Both the position numbers and the translations under genes were made by a program. Of a DNA stretch of 64,000 nucleotides, positions 8,609 through 17,727 are shown piece after piece. This stretch comes from Antarctobacter aquimaris (GTDB taxonomy: Bacteria > Pseudomonadota > Alphaproteobacteria > Rhodobacterales > Rhodobacteraceae). The DNA is taken from NCBI RefSeq assembly GCF_900184945.1, contig NZ_FXYF01000002.1, positions 124,001-188,000 on the forward strand, read 5' to 3'. The notes below the pieces were generated by a model that saw only the letters and a program-made list of their open reading frames with translations, had not been told where the DNA came from and made no database searches. Every line of letters starts with the position of its first letter. Position 1 is the stretch's first letter.

Positions 8609-8648
8609 CCCTGTCGCGCAGGATGGCTTGAATCCTTGCGCGACAGGG
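8609..8648 (+). terminator. Long hairpin after the DUF1127 gene
   Basis: CCCTGTCGCGC-AGGAT pairs with ATCCT-T-GCGCGACAGGG, a 16-bp stem with one bulged base and a 7-base loop, eight bases after the stop codon. There is no clear T-tract. In Rhodobacter relatives, DUF1127 transcripts are trailed by structured 3' RNA; this hairpin is a terminator or a 3'-end stabiliser. Confidence 0.6.
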
Positions 8649-8687
8649 TCTAAGCCCCGCCCCTGTAAGGGTAAATGGGAGCCGGGT

Positions 8688-9050
8688 ATGCATCGAATCG
8701 TTGGTCTGTTGGCAAGTTTCGGCCTGTTGGCCGGATGCCTCGCGCCACTGTATGGCGATGGCGCCCAAGTCGGCTCGCTGAACGGACAGCCGCTCTACGA
8801 GGCGCGCTGCACCGTCGACCTCAGCACCGCGGGCCAGAAAGGCCTGTTCGGGACGGGCACCGTCCCGCTGCATGGCACCTGCGACATCGCCGCGGAAAAC
8901 CGCTGCGGCAACAAGACGGCCTACACAACCGTGTCGGTGGACCGGTCGAACCGCCGCCGCGTCACCGATACCTTCGACAATGGCCCCTACAGGCAGACCC
9001 GGACCTATACGGCCGAAGACCAGGTCCTGCGCTTCACCTGCAAGGGCTGA
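8688..9050 (+). CDS. Small lipoprotein, unknown function
   Basis: Protein of 120 residues beginning with a lipoprotein signal peptide (MHRIVGLLASFGLLAGCLAP). The lipobox Leu-Ala-Gly-Cys puts the acylated cysteine at residue 17. The mature part has three further cysteines (ARCTVD, GTCDIA and a terminal FTCKG) and is rich in Thr and Asn. No known family was recognised. Upstream in-frame codons lack signal-peptide character, so ATG 8688 is preferred; a GGGAGCC lies before it. It is probably outer-membrane or periplasmic. Confidence 0.7.
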   Translation: MHRIVGLLASFGLLAGCLAPLYGDGAQVGSLNGQPLYEARCTVDLSTAGQKGLFGTGTVPLHGTCDIAAENRCGNKTAYTTVSVDRSNRRRVTDTFDNGPYRQTRTYTAEDQVLRFTCKG

Positions 9051-9112
9051 CCGGGGTCACCCGAATTTCGGGAACAGCACGCATGGGATTTCCTGAGCCC
9101 CACCAGCGTCGC

Positions 9113-9619
9113 CTATGCAGCCTCGAGGTCGCCATCGCGCGCCGCCTGTTCGAACCGCGCGACCGAGGCGCCGAACTCCGCCAGAAACGGGCCGAGACGA
9201 CCTCGCGGATGCCCCCCAGCGTCTCATGCGCCCCGGCGTGGGTGCCGGCACCCAACTCGGCCCGCGCCTGGGCCAGCAGGGTGTCGATCTTGTCCAGCGC
9301 GGCCGGCCACAACGGTTCGCCCGCGCAGTGCAGCGGCGGTGCCGTGCGATCGGTCTGCGCAAGAGCGCCTCAGCCCTGTCCAAAGGCCGCGAGACTTGTC
9401 TCGGACTTTTGGGCGTTGCCTGAGTTGGTCATGAGCAGCGCCGTGTGGTAGCTGACATCGACCTTGCCAAAGGCGACAACGAACCCGGTGACCGGCCCGG
9501 CCCCGGCCGACCCGGCGATCGGCGCGGCGGCGATGACCGCGCCAAGCCTCTGCGTCGCAGCCAATACTCCCGTTCTGCAATGCAGGCAGAAGGATCAGTC
9601 CCCGCGCCGTGCGAGGCAC
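9113..9619 (-). pseudogene. Decaying gene for an exported protein
   Basis: Protein-like sequence on the minus strand is broken at least twice. From about 9564 it reads LAATQRLGAVIAAAP, then VSYHTALLMTNSGNAQKSE and LAAFGQG, where an in-frame TGA (9372-9370) sits where a Trp codon may have been. The same frame continues GALAQTDRTAPP, then WPAALDKIDTLLAQARAEL and HETLGGIREVVSA. Near 9195 a one-base shift is needed to reach FLAEFGASVARFEQAARDG and the stop at 9115. Another frame supplies a possible start near 9619. The intact ancestor was probably a periplasmic protein of 150-170 residues; its family was not identified. The nonsense plus frameshift make a functional product unlikely. Confidence 0.65.
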
Positions 9620-9629
9620 AGGATGAAGT

Positions 9630-10124
9630 TCAACCGGAGAACCGCGCCACCAGCGCCGCCTTGACGTCCGGCGTCACGAACTTGGTCACGTCGCCGCCCA
9701 GCCGGGCAATCTCCTTGACCAGTTTCGAGGCAATCGCCTGGTGCCGCGCCTCGGCCATCAGGAAAACCGTCTCGACGCTGTTGTCCAGCGCGCGGTTCAT
9801 GCCCACCATCTGGAATTCGTACTCGAAATCCGCCACCGCGCGCAGGCCGCGGATGATGATCTGCGCGCCCACGTCGCGGGCGCAGTCGATCAGCAGCTTT
9901 TCAAACGGATGCACGACGATCTCGGTGCCGGTCTGTTCCGACAAGAGACGGCATTCCGTCTCGATCATCGTCACCCGCTCCTCGAGCGAGAACAGCGGAC
10001 CCTTGTCGCGGTTGATCGCAACCCCGATCACCAGGCGGTCGACCAGTGTCGCGCCCCGGCGGATGATGTCCAGGTGGCCGTGCGTGATCGGATCGAAGGT
10101 TCCGGGGTATAGGCCGATGCGCAT
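9630..10124 (-). CDS. coaD: Pantetheine-phosphate adenylyltransferase (PPAT)
   Basis: Enzyme of 164 residues for the penultimate step of coenzyme A synthesis, 4'-phosphopantetheine plus ATP to dephospho-CoA. The nucleotidyltransferase site GLYPGTFDPITHGHLDI carries the T/HxGH motif, with Thr9 and His17. The loop GVAINRDKGPLFSLEERV and the substrate-binding IIIRGLRAVADFEYEFQM are characteristic. The usual ISST motif appears as IASKLVKEI. ATG 10124 gives the family N terminus; 13 upstream codons in the same frame were rejected. Confidence 0.95.
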   Translation of the reverse strand: MRIGLYPGTFDPITHGHLDIIRRGATLVDRLVIGVAINRDKGPLFSLEERVTMIETECRLLSEQTGTEIVVHPFEKLLIDCARDVGAQIIIRGLRAVADFEYEFQMVGMNRALDNSVETVFLMAEARHQAIASKLVKEIARLGGDVTKFVTPDVKAALVARFSG

Positions 10125-10212
10125 GGCGACATCCCTTCTCGTCAGTCTGCGCGCACGCAACAATATTGCCCGGCGGAATGCAAGGCCGAACCGCCGCGCT
10201 GCGGCGACGGTG

Positions 10213-10650
10213 TCACCAGGGGTTGGCGATCATGCCTTCCAGCGCGTCCTTCTCGGCCGCCAGTTCGGTCAGCCGCGCCTTGACCACGTCGCCCAGCGTC
10301 ACCAGCCCGACCATCTCGCCGTTTTCGACCACGGGCATGTGGCGGAACCGGCCTTCGGTCATGCGCGCCAGGATGTCGTCGGCGGACTGGTCGCGGGTGC
10401 AGGTATAGGGATCGGGGGTCATGTAGGTCTCGACCGCGCCATCGAGGCAGGCGCCGCCATGCTTGGCCAGTTCGCGCACGATGTCGCGTTCGGACAGGAT
10501 CCCCAGCGCGGTCTTGCCGTCGTTCGAGATGACCACCGTGCCGATCCGCTTGTCGGCCAGGATCCGCGCCGCCTCGGCCAGCTTGGTGTCCGGGGTGACG
10601 GTGTAGACGCCATCGGTGCCCTTGCTCTTCAGAATCTGATGGACCTGCAT
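10213..10650 (-). CDS. Tandem CBS-domain protein
   Basis: Protein of 145 residues made almost entirely of two CBS motifs (about residues 8-65 and 77-135). The segments DKRIGTVVISNDGKTALGIL, then RFRHMPVVENGEMVGLVTLG, are the adenosyl-binding strands. Stand-alone CBS pairs sense AMP, ATP or similar ligands, or bind partner enzymes. No catalytic domain is attached. The ATG at 10650 starts the usual MQVHQILKSKG N terminus. It lies between coaD and the LysR gene on the same strand. Confidence 0.88.
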   Translation of the reverse strand: MQVHQILKSKGTDGVYTVTPDTKLAEAARILADKRIGTVVISNDGKTALGILSERDIVRELAKHGGACLDGAVETYMTPDPYTCTRDQSADDILARMTEGRFRHMPVVENGEMVGLVTLGDVVKARLTELAAEKDALEGMIANPW

Positions 10651-10709
10651 CCGGTGTACTCCCTCAAACACGGTGTTCCCCCCAGCGTGACGCCACCGGA
10701 GCCGACCTG

Positions 10710-11630
10710 TCAAGTGCCTGAAAGTCTTGAATCGCCTTGCGCCAGCGCCTCCAGCCGGGCCAGTTCCCCGCGCATGCCGCTCACCAGCGCCTCGGCAAAG
10801 CGGGTCTGGCGTTCCAGCCGCCGGTCGTCGGCGTGCCGCACCAGGTAAAAGCTGCGGCTGAGCGAGATCACCTCGGGCAGCACCCGCCGCAGCCCTGGTG
10901 CTGCGGGCAGCGCGAAATCATGGACGATGCCCAGCCCAGCCCCCTGCCGCAGCCAGTGGAACTGCACCGCGACCGAGTTCGACGCCAGCGGCACCCGGTC
11001 CAGGCCCAGTTCGGCCAGGTAGTCCAGTTCCTTGTCAAAGATCATGTCGGGGATATAGCCGACGATGCGGTGGCCGCGCAGGTCCTGCGGGCCGCGGATC
11101 GGCGGATGGCCGGCCAGGTAATCGGCGCTGGCCGCCAGATGCAGGCGGTAGTCGGTGATCTTCTGCACCACCAGCCGCCCGGCCGAGGGCGGCGAGACGG
11201 CAATGGCCATGTCGGCCTCGCGCCGGCTGAGGTTGACCACGCGCGGCAGCGCCACGATCTGCACGTCCAGATCCGGGTTGCCCTCGGCGATGGCGGCGCA
11301 GACCTGCGGCAGCAGGAAATTGGCGCAGCCGTCCGGCGCGCCGATGCGGATCTGCCCCGACAGCCCTTCTGCCCTGCCCTGCAAGGCCTCCGCCGCCTGG
11401 CTGGCGGCCTGCTCGGCCTCTTCGGCAAAGGTGACAAGCCGGGTGCCCGCCTCGGTCAGCGCATAGCCCTGCGGCGACTTGGCGAACAGCGGCGCGCCCA
11501 GCGATTCCTCCAGCCGCGCCACCCGGCGGCCCACGGTCGCCGCGTCCATCCGCAGCCGCCGCCCCGCCGCCGACAGGCTTTCATCCCGCGCCACCGCGAG
11601 GAAGACCCGCAGGTCGTCCCAGTTGTCCAC
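10710..11630 (-). CDS. LysR-type regulator, divergent from mmsA
   Basis: Regulator of 306 residues. It has an N-terminal winged HTH (DDLRVFLAVARDESLSAAGR, then RLRMDAATVGRRVARLEE) and a LysR substrate-binding domain (from about residue 90). A GTG at 11630 preceded by AAGGGA is preferred over an ATG 42 bases further up, because it gives the standard start DNWDDLRVFLAV. It is divergent from mmsA with a 106-bp shared control region holding TTGCA-GAAT-TGCAA. The divergent layout is the classic one for a LysR activator of its neighbour, so it is probably the local regulator of valine or methylmalonate-semialdehyde catabolism. Its inducer is unknown. Confidence 0.88.
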   Translation of the reverse strand: MDNWDDLRVFLAVARDESLSAAGRRLRMDAATVGRRVARLEESLGAPLFAKSPQGYALTEAGTRLVTFAEEAEQAASQAAEALQGRAEGLSGQIRIGAPDGCANFLLPQVCAAIAEGNPDLDVQIVALPRVVNLSRREADMAIAVSPPSAGRLVVQKITDYRLHLAASADYLAGHPPIRGPQDLRGHRIVGYIPDMIFDKELDYLAELGLDRVPLASNSVAVQFHWLRQGAGLGIVHDFALPAAPGLRRVLPEVISLSRSFYLVRHADDRRLERQTRFAEALVSGMRGELARLEALAQGDSRLSGT

Positions 11631-11640
11631 TGCGCCATCC

Positions 11641-11658
11641 CTTTGCAGAATTGCAAAA
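11641..11658. promoter_or_regulatory. Candidate LysR operator at the mmsA promoter
   Basis: CTTTGCAGAATTGCAAAA contains the inverted repeat TTGCA-N4-TGCAA inside the divergent LysR/mmsA region, beginning 11 bases upstream of the regulator's GTG. Further TTTTGC half-sites lie at about 11662 and 11690. The same 18-mer with two changes precedes the acyl-CoA dehydrogenase gene at 17728-17745. Confidence 0.6.
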
Positions 11659-11736
11659 CGCTTTTGCCACATTGTCCCTGTTCAGGGCATTTTTGCAAGA
11701 GTAGGGTCGGCACCAAGGGAAAATGGAGGGAATCCG

Positions 11737-13236
11737 ATGACCGAACTCACCAACTGGATCAACGGCCAGCGCGTCAAGAGCACGTCCGGCCGCTTTGCCG
11801 ATGTCTACAACCCGGCCACCGGCGAAGTGCAGGCGAAAACGCCGCTGTCCACCGCGGCCGAGCTGAACGACGCCGTGGCCAAGGCCGCCGAGGCGCAAAA
11901 GGCCTGGGGTGCCACCAACCCGCAGCGCCGCGCCCGCGTGATGATGGCCTTTGGTGCGCTCATCAACAAGCACATGGACGAACTGGCCGAGATGCTGTCG
12001 CGCGAGCACGGCAAGACCCTGCCCGACGCGCGCGGCGACGTGCAGCGCGGGCTGGAGGTGGTCGAGGTCTGCATGGGCGCGCCCAGCCTGCTCAAGGGCG
12101 AGTTCACCGACGATGGCGGCCCGGGGATCGACCTCTATTCCATGCGCCAGCCGCTGGGCGTGGTGGCCGGCATCACGCCGTTCAACTTCCCCGCCATGAT
12201 CCCGCTGTGGAAGATGGCCCCGGCGCTGGCCTGCGGCAACGCCATGATCCTCAAGCCGTCCGAGCGCGTGCCCTCGACCGCGCTGCGCCTGGCCGAACTG
12301 ATCCAGGAGGCCGGCCTGCCCGACGGCGTGCTCCAGGTCGTCAACGGCGACAAGGAAGTGGTCGACGCGATCCTCGACAACGAAACCATCGCCGGTGTCG
12401 GCTTTGTCGGCTCGACCCCGATCGCGCAGTACATCTATGGCCGCGCCGCAACCAACGGCAAGCGCGCGCAGTGCTTTGGCGGCGCCAAGAACCACATGAT
12501 CATCATGCCCGACGCCGACCTCGACAAGGCGGCCGATGCGCTGGTGGGGGCCGGTTACGGTGCGGCGGGCGAACGCTGCATGGCCATCTCGGTCGCGGTT
12601 CCGGTCGGCCAGAAGACCGCCGATGCGCTGATCGAAAAGCTGGTGCCGCGGATCGAAAAGCTGAAGGTCGGCCCCTACACCGCCGGCGAGGACGTGGACT
12701 ATGGCCCGGTCATCACCGCCACCGCCAAGTCGCGCATCGAAGGGCTGATCGACAGCGGCGTGAACCAGGGCGCCAAGCTGGTCATCGACGGCCGCGGCTT
12801 TGAAATGCAGGGCTATGAAAACGGCTTCTTCGTCGGTCCGTCGCTGTTCGACAACGTCACGCCGGACATGGACATCTACCGCGAAGAGATCTTTGGCCCG
12901 GTGCTGTCCCAGGTCCGCGCCGACAGCTACGAAGAGGCGCTGAACCTCGTCATCGACAACCCCTATGGCAACGGAACCGCGATCTACACCGCCGATGGCG
13001 ACACCGCGCGCGACTTTGCCCACCGGGTGAATGTCGGCATGGTCGGCATCAACTTCCCGATCCCGGTGCCGCTGAGCTACCACACCTTCGGCGGCTGGAA
13101 GAAATCGGCCTTCGGCGACCTGAACCAGTACGGCCCCGACGCCTTCCGCTTTTACACCAAGACCAAGACCGTCACGGCGCGCTGGTTCTCGGGCATCAAG
13201 GACGGCGCGGCGTTCAATTTCAAGGCGATGGACTGA
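11737..13236 (+). CDS. mmsA: Methylmalonate-semialdehyde dehydrogenase (CoA-acylating)
   Basis: Aldehyde dehydrogenase of 499 residues that converts methylmalonate semialdehyde to propionyl-CoA in valine catabolism, and malonate semialdehyde to acetyl-CoA. The ALDH signature is visible: GITPFNFPAMIPLWK, the cofactor loop GFVGSTPIAQYIY, and catalytic Cys281 in GYGAAGERCMAIS. The C-terminal INFPIPVPLSYHTFGGWKKS is specific to the MmsA subfamily. The ATG at 11737 follows GGAGGG at the right spacing. It is transcribed divergently from the LysR gene and ends at a strong hairpin terminator. The other valine-pathway genes are 4.6-7 kb downstream. Confidence 0.95.
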   Translation: MTELTNWINGQRVKSTSGRFADVYNPATGEVQAKTPLSTAAELNDAVAKAAEAQKAWGATNPQRRARVMMAFGALINKHMDELAEMLSREHGKTLPDARGDVQRGLEVVEVCMGAPSLLKGEFTDDGGPGIDLYSMRQPLGVVAGITPFNFPAMIPLWKMAPALACGNAMILKPSERVPSTALRLAELIQEAGLPDGVLQVVNGDKEVVDAILDNETIAGVGFVGSTPIAQYIYGRAATNGKRAQCFGGAKNHMIIMPDADLDKAADALVGAGYGAAGERCMAISVAVPVGQKTADALIEKLVPRIEKLKVGPYTAGEDVDYGPVITATAKSRIEGLIDSGVNQGAKLVIDGRGFEMQGYENGFFVGPSLFDNVTPDMDIYREEIFGPVLSQVRADSYEEALNLVIDNPYGNGTAIYTADGDTARDFAHRVNVGMVGINFPIPVPLSYHTFGGWKKSAFGDLNQYGPDAFRFYTKTKTVTARWFSGIKDGAAFNFKAMD

Positions 13237-13260
13237 CCGTCACGCGCCTGCGGAAATGAG

Positions 13261-13288
13261 AAAGGGCGGCATGAAGCCGCCCTTTTTC
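13261..13288. terminator. Terminator after mmsA (probably bidirectional)
   Basis: A perfect 10-bp stem AAAGGGCGGC / GCCGCCCTTT with a 5-base loop is followed by TTTCG on the plus strand. AAA-rich sequence on the other side lets it also serve the converging VPLPA-CTERM gene. Confidence 0.85.
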
Positions 13289-13311
13289 GTCGTCAGGACC
13301 GGACCCGTGGG

Positions 13312-13959
13312 TCAGGCCGATTTCTTCCGGCGCCGGATGACACCCAGCCCGCCAAGACCGGCAATCAGCATCCAGCCTGCGGCCGGAAGCGGGATCGTCG
13401 GCATGTCGGGAATGCTGCCGAACTCGGTGTAGTGGCTGAAGCCGCCACCGGATTGACCGTTCTTGTCGTAGATCAGCGTGATCGGTCCGGGCCCGAACAG
13501 TTTCAGGAAGAACCATTTCTGGTCGGTTCCCACCGGGTTGCCCGTCTTGACCGCCAGGTACTGCGCCGAACTGTTGAACTGCAGGTAAGCGTCGTCTGCG
13601 GCCGCAACCTGCGTCTGGACACCGCCGGTGATGTCACCGTCAAGCGATCCATCCAGCAGCACGTCGATCGCGGCGCCTTCCTGGGCAGGATTGCTCTTTT
13701 TCAGAGCATACAGATCGGCCGCCGTGGTGGACAGGCTGCCGGCCGTACCGCCGTTGACATTGTCCTTGTCCGGGTTCGACGCGTTGAAGGTCAGCGACCC
13801 ACCGATGAACCCGTTGCACTCCGAGGACGCCAGGGGCCCGGAGCAACTGACGGTAATGGCCGTGCCGGACACGGTGACGACCGTCGCCGCCGATGCGGGC
13901 GCGGCAATGCCAAACGCCAGCGCGACAACAGCCATAGTCTTGGTAATGCTTTGTTTCAT
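13312..13959 (-). CDS. VPLPA-CTERM sorting-domain exported protein
   Basis: Exported protein of 215 residues with a cleavable signal peptide (residues 1-24, ending in PASAAT). The low-complexity beta-rich middle is unlike any known enzyme. The C terminus is a sorting tripartite signal: PTIPLPAAGWMLIAGLGGLG followed by VIRRRKKSA. This is the VPLPA-type variant of PEP-CTERM, recognised by an exosortase in Rhodobacterales. Two cysteines (VSCSGPLASSECNG) may form a disulfide. It is probably surface-anchored or released with exopolysaccharide. ATG 13957-13959 is the only sensible start, with AGGGGTATC upstream. Confidence 0.85.
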   Translation of the reverse strand: MKQSITKTMAVVALAFGIAAPASAATVVTVSGTAITVSCSGPLASSECNGFIGGSLTFNASNPDKDNVNGGTAGSLSTTAADLYALKKSNPAQEGAAIDVLLDGSLDGDITGGVQTQVAAADDAYLQFNSSAQYLAVKTGNPVGTDQKWFFLKLFGPGPITLIYDKNGQSGGGFSHYTEFGSIPDMPTIPLPAAGWMLIAGLGGLGVIRRRKKSA

Positions 13960-14853
13960 GTGATACCCCTCTGGGTTGAATACCCATCAATAACCAACTC
14001 CACGCTGAAGTTTGTCATGATTTGACCCCAATTCACAGAGAAAATTAACGATTGCCGGGTCTCCGGATTGGCCAGCGGACGTCCTGGAGTTCGACAAATA
14101 ACTGGCGAAATTCCCGATTTCGGAAAATCACTTTTGGCCTGTGCTCTTTAATCCCCGGAAATGCCTGACGTTTGGGCACAGGATGAACAACAGTTCGGCA
14201 AATTCTGCCGAATCAACACCACCTATAGGTCTGCGACCCGCGCGGAAATTCTGTTTCCAAAATCGAAATAGTCTTTTCAGGCATGGCATCCGGGAGCGAT
14301 CGACGCCAAAACATCAACCGTTCCCGCGCCACGCAGGCCATAAAAATGCGCCTATTTGATGGCCAACCCGGCCGCGATCCGGGAGAAACCGTCCGCCAGT
14401 CCCAGGGTATTGCGAATCGGTCCGATCAAGACGCTCAACCCGCGGATGATTGGCGTGCAAGGCAAAACCATCGACGCCGCGCCCCGACGCCACAGCCTTC
14501 GCCTGTCGGTCCTGACCGGCCCGTGACACCCGCAGCACGATGCATCGGCAGACCGAACCGCCACCCCTTCCGACCTGCCTGCATGGTCCGCACATCCGGG
14601 GGTCGCAGGGGCAGCCGCGGTGGCCCATCCCGGCGCATCCCCGCATCCGTCACACAGGCCCCGGATCCGCGAGAAGGTTCAATCCTTTCCTGCTCTTGTC
14701 GCCGATTGACTGGGCCCGCCACGCGTGCCAGCTTAAGGTCATTCGGTTCGGGCTCCGCAGGTTTCCGGACGTGACCTGCTGGACGCAACACATGACACAG
14801 CCCCCCGCCGCGCCCGGCCTCGCCCGGGCAAGCCACTGGTCGGCCCGGCCGTA
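13960..14853. other. 894-base gap, AT-richer, no supported gene
   Basis: The first 350 bases are clearly richer in A and T than the rest of the window and contain the upstream region of the VPLPA-CTERM gene. A hairpin TTCGGCA/TGCCGAA lies at 14194-14212. A minus-strand frame ending near 14352 gives a protein-like tail (PIIRGLSVLIGPIRNTLGLA, then DGFSRIAAGLAIK), but no credible start or homologue was recognised, so it may be a gene remnant. The remaining frames are arginine/proline-rich noise. Confidence 0.4.
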
Positions 14854-15291
14854 ATGGGGTTCCGGCTTTCCCTGCACCCCGCGCGCGGACTCGCCTATTT
14901 CCGCATGGTCGGCGATGTCGCGTTGCAGGAGTGCATCGACACCTTCGTCAGCTACGTCGATCACCCGCTGTTCGACCCGGCCTTTGTCATGCTGACCGAC
15001 ACCCGCGACCTGGTGCATGTCGATGCCGATTTCCGGCGAATCCTCTGGGCGGTTGAACGCACGCGCAAGCTGTTCGACCGCTTCCCCAAGGGCACGCTCT
15101 GCGTGATCCACGCGCCGCGCGACGTGAACTTTGGCCTGGCGCGCATCCTTCAGCAGGTGGCCGAGCCGTTCAGCCCCTTCCGCATCGCGATCGAACGGGA
15201 CGAGGCCGCCGCGCTGGCCCTTGCCGGGCAGGCCGAGACCGGCTTTGACGCGCTGGAAACCGCGCTTGCGGCCGGGGCCGGCCCCGGCTGA
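14854..15291 (+). CDS. Conserved hypothetical protein
   Basis: Soluble protein of 145 residues with no signal peptide or membrane segment. The sequence alternates beta-strand and helix patterns: LAYFRMVGDVALQECIDTFV, DPAFVMLTDTRDLVHVDADF, FPKGTLCVIHAPRDVNFGL. This layout recalls the STAS-like single-domain proteins found in alphaproteobacteria, but no diagnostic motif was identified, so no function is proposed. It lies upstream of the carboxylate-amine ligase gene, separated by 74 bases. Confidence 0.65.
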   Translation: MGFRLSLHPARGLAYFRMVGDVALQECIDTFVSYVDHPLFDPAFVMLTDTRDLVHVDADFRRILWAVERTRKLFDRFPKGTLCVIHAPRDVNFGLARILQQVAEPFSPFRIAIERDEAAALALAGQAETGFDALETALAAGAGPG

Positions 15292-15365
15292 GCCGCGCAT
15301 TACCGGCTTTCTTTTCGCCGCCCCCTCTGCTTTGCTCGCCGGAACGATCCGCGGGAGTGTAGACC

Positions 15366-16493
15366 ATGGCAGACCCAGCCTTCAGCATCGGCATCGAAGA
15401 GGAATACCTGCTGGTCGACCGCGAGACCTGCGCGCTGGTCGAGGCGCCCGAAGGCCTGATGCAGGCCTGCGCCGCCGAACTCGAAGGCCAGGTCAGCCCC
15501 GAATTCCTGCAATGCCAGATCGAGATCGGCACCCGCCCCTGCGCCGGCGTGGCCGAGGCGCGCGAGGACCTGCGCCGCCTGCGCGCCGCGGTGTCGCGCC
15601 ACGCCGCGACCCACGGCCTGTCGCCGATCGCCGCCTCCTGCCACCCGCTGGCCGACTGGAAACAGCAGCACCACACCGACAAGCAGCGCTACAACGACCT
15701 CAGCCGCGATCTGGGCGGCGTGGTCCGGCGCATGCTGATCTGCGGCATGCACGTCCATGTCGGGCTGGACGACGACCCGCTGCGCGCCGACCTGATGGCG
15801 CAGGCCAGCTACTTCCTGCCGCACCTGCTGGCGCTCTCGACTTCCTCGCCGTTCTGGCAGGGCGAGGATACGGGGCTGGCCAGCTACCGCATCTCGGTCT
15901 TTGACAACCTGCCGCGCACCGGCCTGCCGCCGCAGTTCGACAGCTGGCAGGACTACGAACGCTCCACCCAGGTGCTGATCGACACCGGCGTGATCGAGGA
16001 CCGCACCCGCATCTGGTGGGACCTGCGCCCCTCGGACAAGTTCCCCACGCTGGAATCGCGCATCATGGACGTGCAGCCCCGGCTGGAACACGCGCTGACG
16101 CTGGCGGCGCTGATCCAGTGCGTGATGCGGATGCTGTGGCGGCTGCGCATCCGCAACCAGCGCTGGCGGCTCTATGACCGCTTCCTGATCGGCGAAAACC
16201 GCTGGCGCGCGCAGCGCTACGGCGTGACCGAAGGGCTGATCGACTTTGGCGCCGCCCGTGTGGTGCCCTTTGACGACCTCGTGACCGAACTGCTCGAGCT
16301 GATCGAGGAGGATGCCGCCGCGCTGAAATGCCTGACCGAGGCCGCCCGCGCGCATGAGATCGTGTCAGGCGGCACCTCCGCCGACCGCCAGCGCCACGCC
16401 TATTCGCAGGCCGAGACGGCAGGCGCCGACCACGAAGGCCGGATGCGCGCCATCGTCAGCCACCTGATCGAGGAATTCCACGCCGATCTCTGA
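15366..16493 (+). CDS. Carboxylate-amine ligase, YbdK family (GCS2)
   Basis: Enzyme of 375 residues in glutamate-cysteine ligase family 2. The N-terminal [18 protein letters not shown] is the family hallmark (EEE metal-binding strand). Later come [12 protein letters not shown], the [20 protein letters not shown] segment and [19 protein letters not shown]. YbdK proteins are ATP-dependent carboxylate-amine ligases with weak glutamate-cysteine ligase activity in E. coli; the natural substrate is unknown. Length is normal. ATG 15366 follows GCGGGAGTG. Confidence 0.9.
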   Translation: MADPAFSIGIEEEYLLVDRETCALVEAPEGLMQACAAELEGQVSPEFLQCQIEIGTRPCAGVAEAREDLRRLRAAVSRHAATHGLSPIAASCHPLADWKQQHHTDKQRYNDLSRDLGGVVRRMLICGMHVHVGLDDDPLRADLMAQASYFLPHLLALSTSSPFWQGEDTGLASYRISVFDNLPRTGLPPQFDSWQDYERSTQVLIDTGVIEDRTRIWWDLRPSDKFPTLESRIMDVQPRLEHALTLAALIQCVMRMLWRLRIRNQRWRLYDRFLIGENRWRAQRYGVTEGLIDFGAARVVPFDDLVTELLELIEEDAAALKCLTEAARAHEIVSGGTSADRQRHAYSQAETAGADHEGRMRAIVSHLIEEFHADL

Positions 16494-16559
16494 GACCGGC
16501 CCGCCCTTGGCACCCCCAGCGCCGCGCGCTAGGAGACGGGGGCCAGACCGGAGCCGCTT

Positions 16560-17696
16560 ATGAGAACCGCCATCGCCACCTCCGATTACTTCGTGACGGG
16601 CGAGACCTTCATCAACCGCCACGTCGAACACCTGTTCGGCGGCGACACCTGCATTCTCTGCGGCCGGCACAACGGGCAGGATCCCTTGGGCAAGCCGCTG
16701 TTCGTCCGCCGCGCGCCGCTGACGCTGGCCGACAAGCTGCGCGCGCCCTTCGCCGCCCTGTCCGGCGCGGTGCTCTACGGCACCTCGCGCCTGCCCTTCG
16801 GTGACAACCGCCGGAAATTGATCGCCTTCTTGCAGGAGCAGAGGGTCGAGGTGATCCTGGCCGAATTCGGCACCCAGGCGCTGGTGGTGGCCAAGCTGGG
16901 CAATGACCTCGGGATCCCGGTCTTCACCTACTGGCGCGGCACCGATGCCTCCGCCGCGCTGCGCTCGCGCCAGCGGGTGCGCTCCTACCGGCTGATGATG
17001 ACGCGCCTTGCGGGCATGTTCTCGGTCAGCCAGTTCCTGCTGGATACCCTCGCCGCCCACGGCGTGTCGCATCCCAACGCCCATGTCGTGCCCTCCGGTG
17101 TCGACATCCGCCGCTTCACCCCCGGTGAAAAACGCCCCGGCAGCTTTCTCGCCGTGGGCCGCATGGTGGCCAAGAAAGCCCCCCAGGTGACCCTGCGCGC
17201 CTTTGCCAAGGCCGCCCAGGGGCGCGACGCGCAGCTGACCTTCATCGGCGACGGCCCCTTGCTGGAGGACAGCCGTGCCATGGCGCGGCAGCTGGGCATC
17301 GCCGGGCAGGTCACATTCACCGGCGCCCTGCCCCACGATCAGGTGCGCCGCCACCTGCAAACGACCGAGGTCTTTCTTCAGCACTCCGTCACCGCGCCCG
17401 ATGGCAACACCGAGGGCCTGCCCACCGCCATCCAGGAGGCGCTGGCCTGCGGCTGCATCACGCTGTCCACCCGCCACGCCGGCATCCCCGAGGCGGTGAC
17501 CGATGGTGTCAACGGCCTGTTGGTCGACGAATGGGACGAGGACGGCTTTGCCGAACGCATCACCCGTATCCTCGACATGCCCGACCGCAGCGCGCTGGCC
17601 CGTGCCGCGCGCGCCACCGCCGAGGCGAAATTCGACAACACCATCGGTCTTGCCAGGGTCGAAGAGGTCATCCGCGACACCTGCGCGCGGCGCTGA
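16560..17696 (+). CDS. Glycosyltransferase family 4-like
   Basis: Predicted retaining glycosyltransferase of 378 residues with a GT-B fold. It has an N-terminal acceptor domain and a C-terminal donor domain with the strand run SFLAVGRMVAKKAPQVTLRA, followed by LTFIGDGPLLEDSRAMA and the nucleotide-sugar motif NTEGLPTAIQEALACGC, which carries the conserved acidic residue. GT4 enzymes build exopolysaccharide or lipopolysaccharide. The N-terminal part is cysteine-rich (CILCGRHNGQD). It stands alone, so the glycan is unknown. It may be linked to the VPLPA-CTERM proteins, which in other bacteria travel with exopolysaccharide genes. Confidence 0.85.
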   Translation: MRTAIATSDYFVTGETFINRHVEHLFGGDTCILCGRHNGQDPLGKPLFVRRAPLTLADKLRAPFAALSGAVLYGTSRLPFGDNRRKLIAFLQEQRVEVILAEFGTQALVVAKLGNDLGIPVFTYWRGTDASAALRSRQRVRSYRLMMTRLAGMFSVSQFLLDTLAAHGVSHPNAHVVPSGVDIRRFTPGEKRPGSFLAVGRMVAKKAPQVTLRAFAKAAQGRDAQLTFIGDGPLLEDSRAMARQLGIAGQVTFTGALPHDQVRRHLQTTEVFLQHSVTAPDGNTEGLPTAIQEALACGCITLSTRHAGIPEAVTDGVNGLLVDEWDEDGFAERITRILDMPDRSALARAARATAEAKFDNTIGLARVEEVIRDTCARR

Positions 17697-17727
17697 CGCA
17701 AGACACCCCAGCAAATCTGCCCGAACG

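Noticed and set aside
9370-9372. In-frame TGA as a selenocysteine codon
   Set aside because: The same reading needs a further frameshift downstream and has no SECIS-like hairpin immediately after; decay by nonsense mutation is simpler.
14141-14359. A 72-codon frame in the AT-richer gap
   Set aside because: No ribosome site, no conserved pattern, mixed charge; it looks like chance opening in low-GC DNA.
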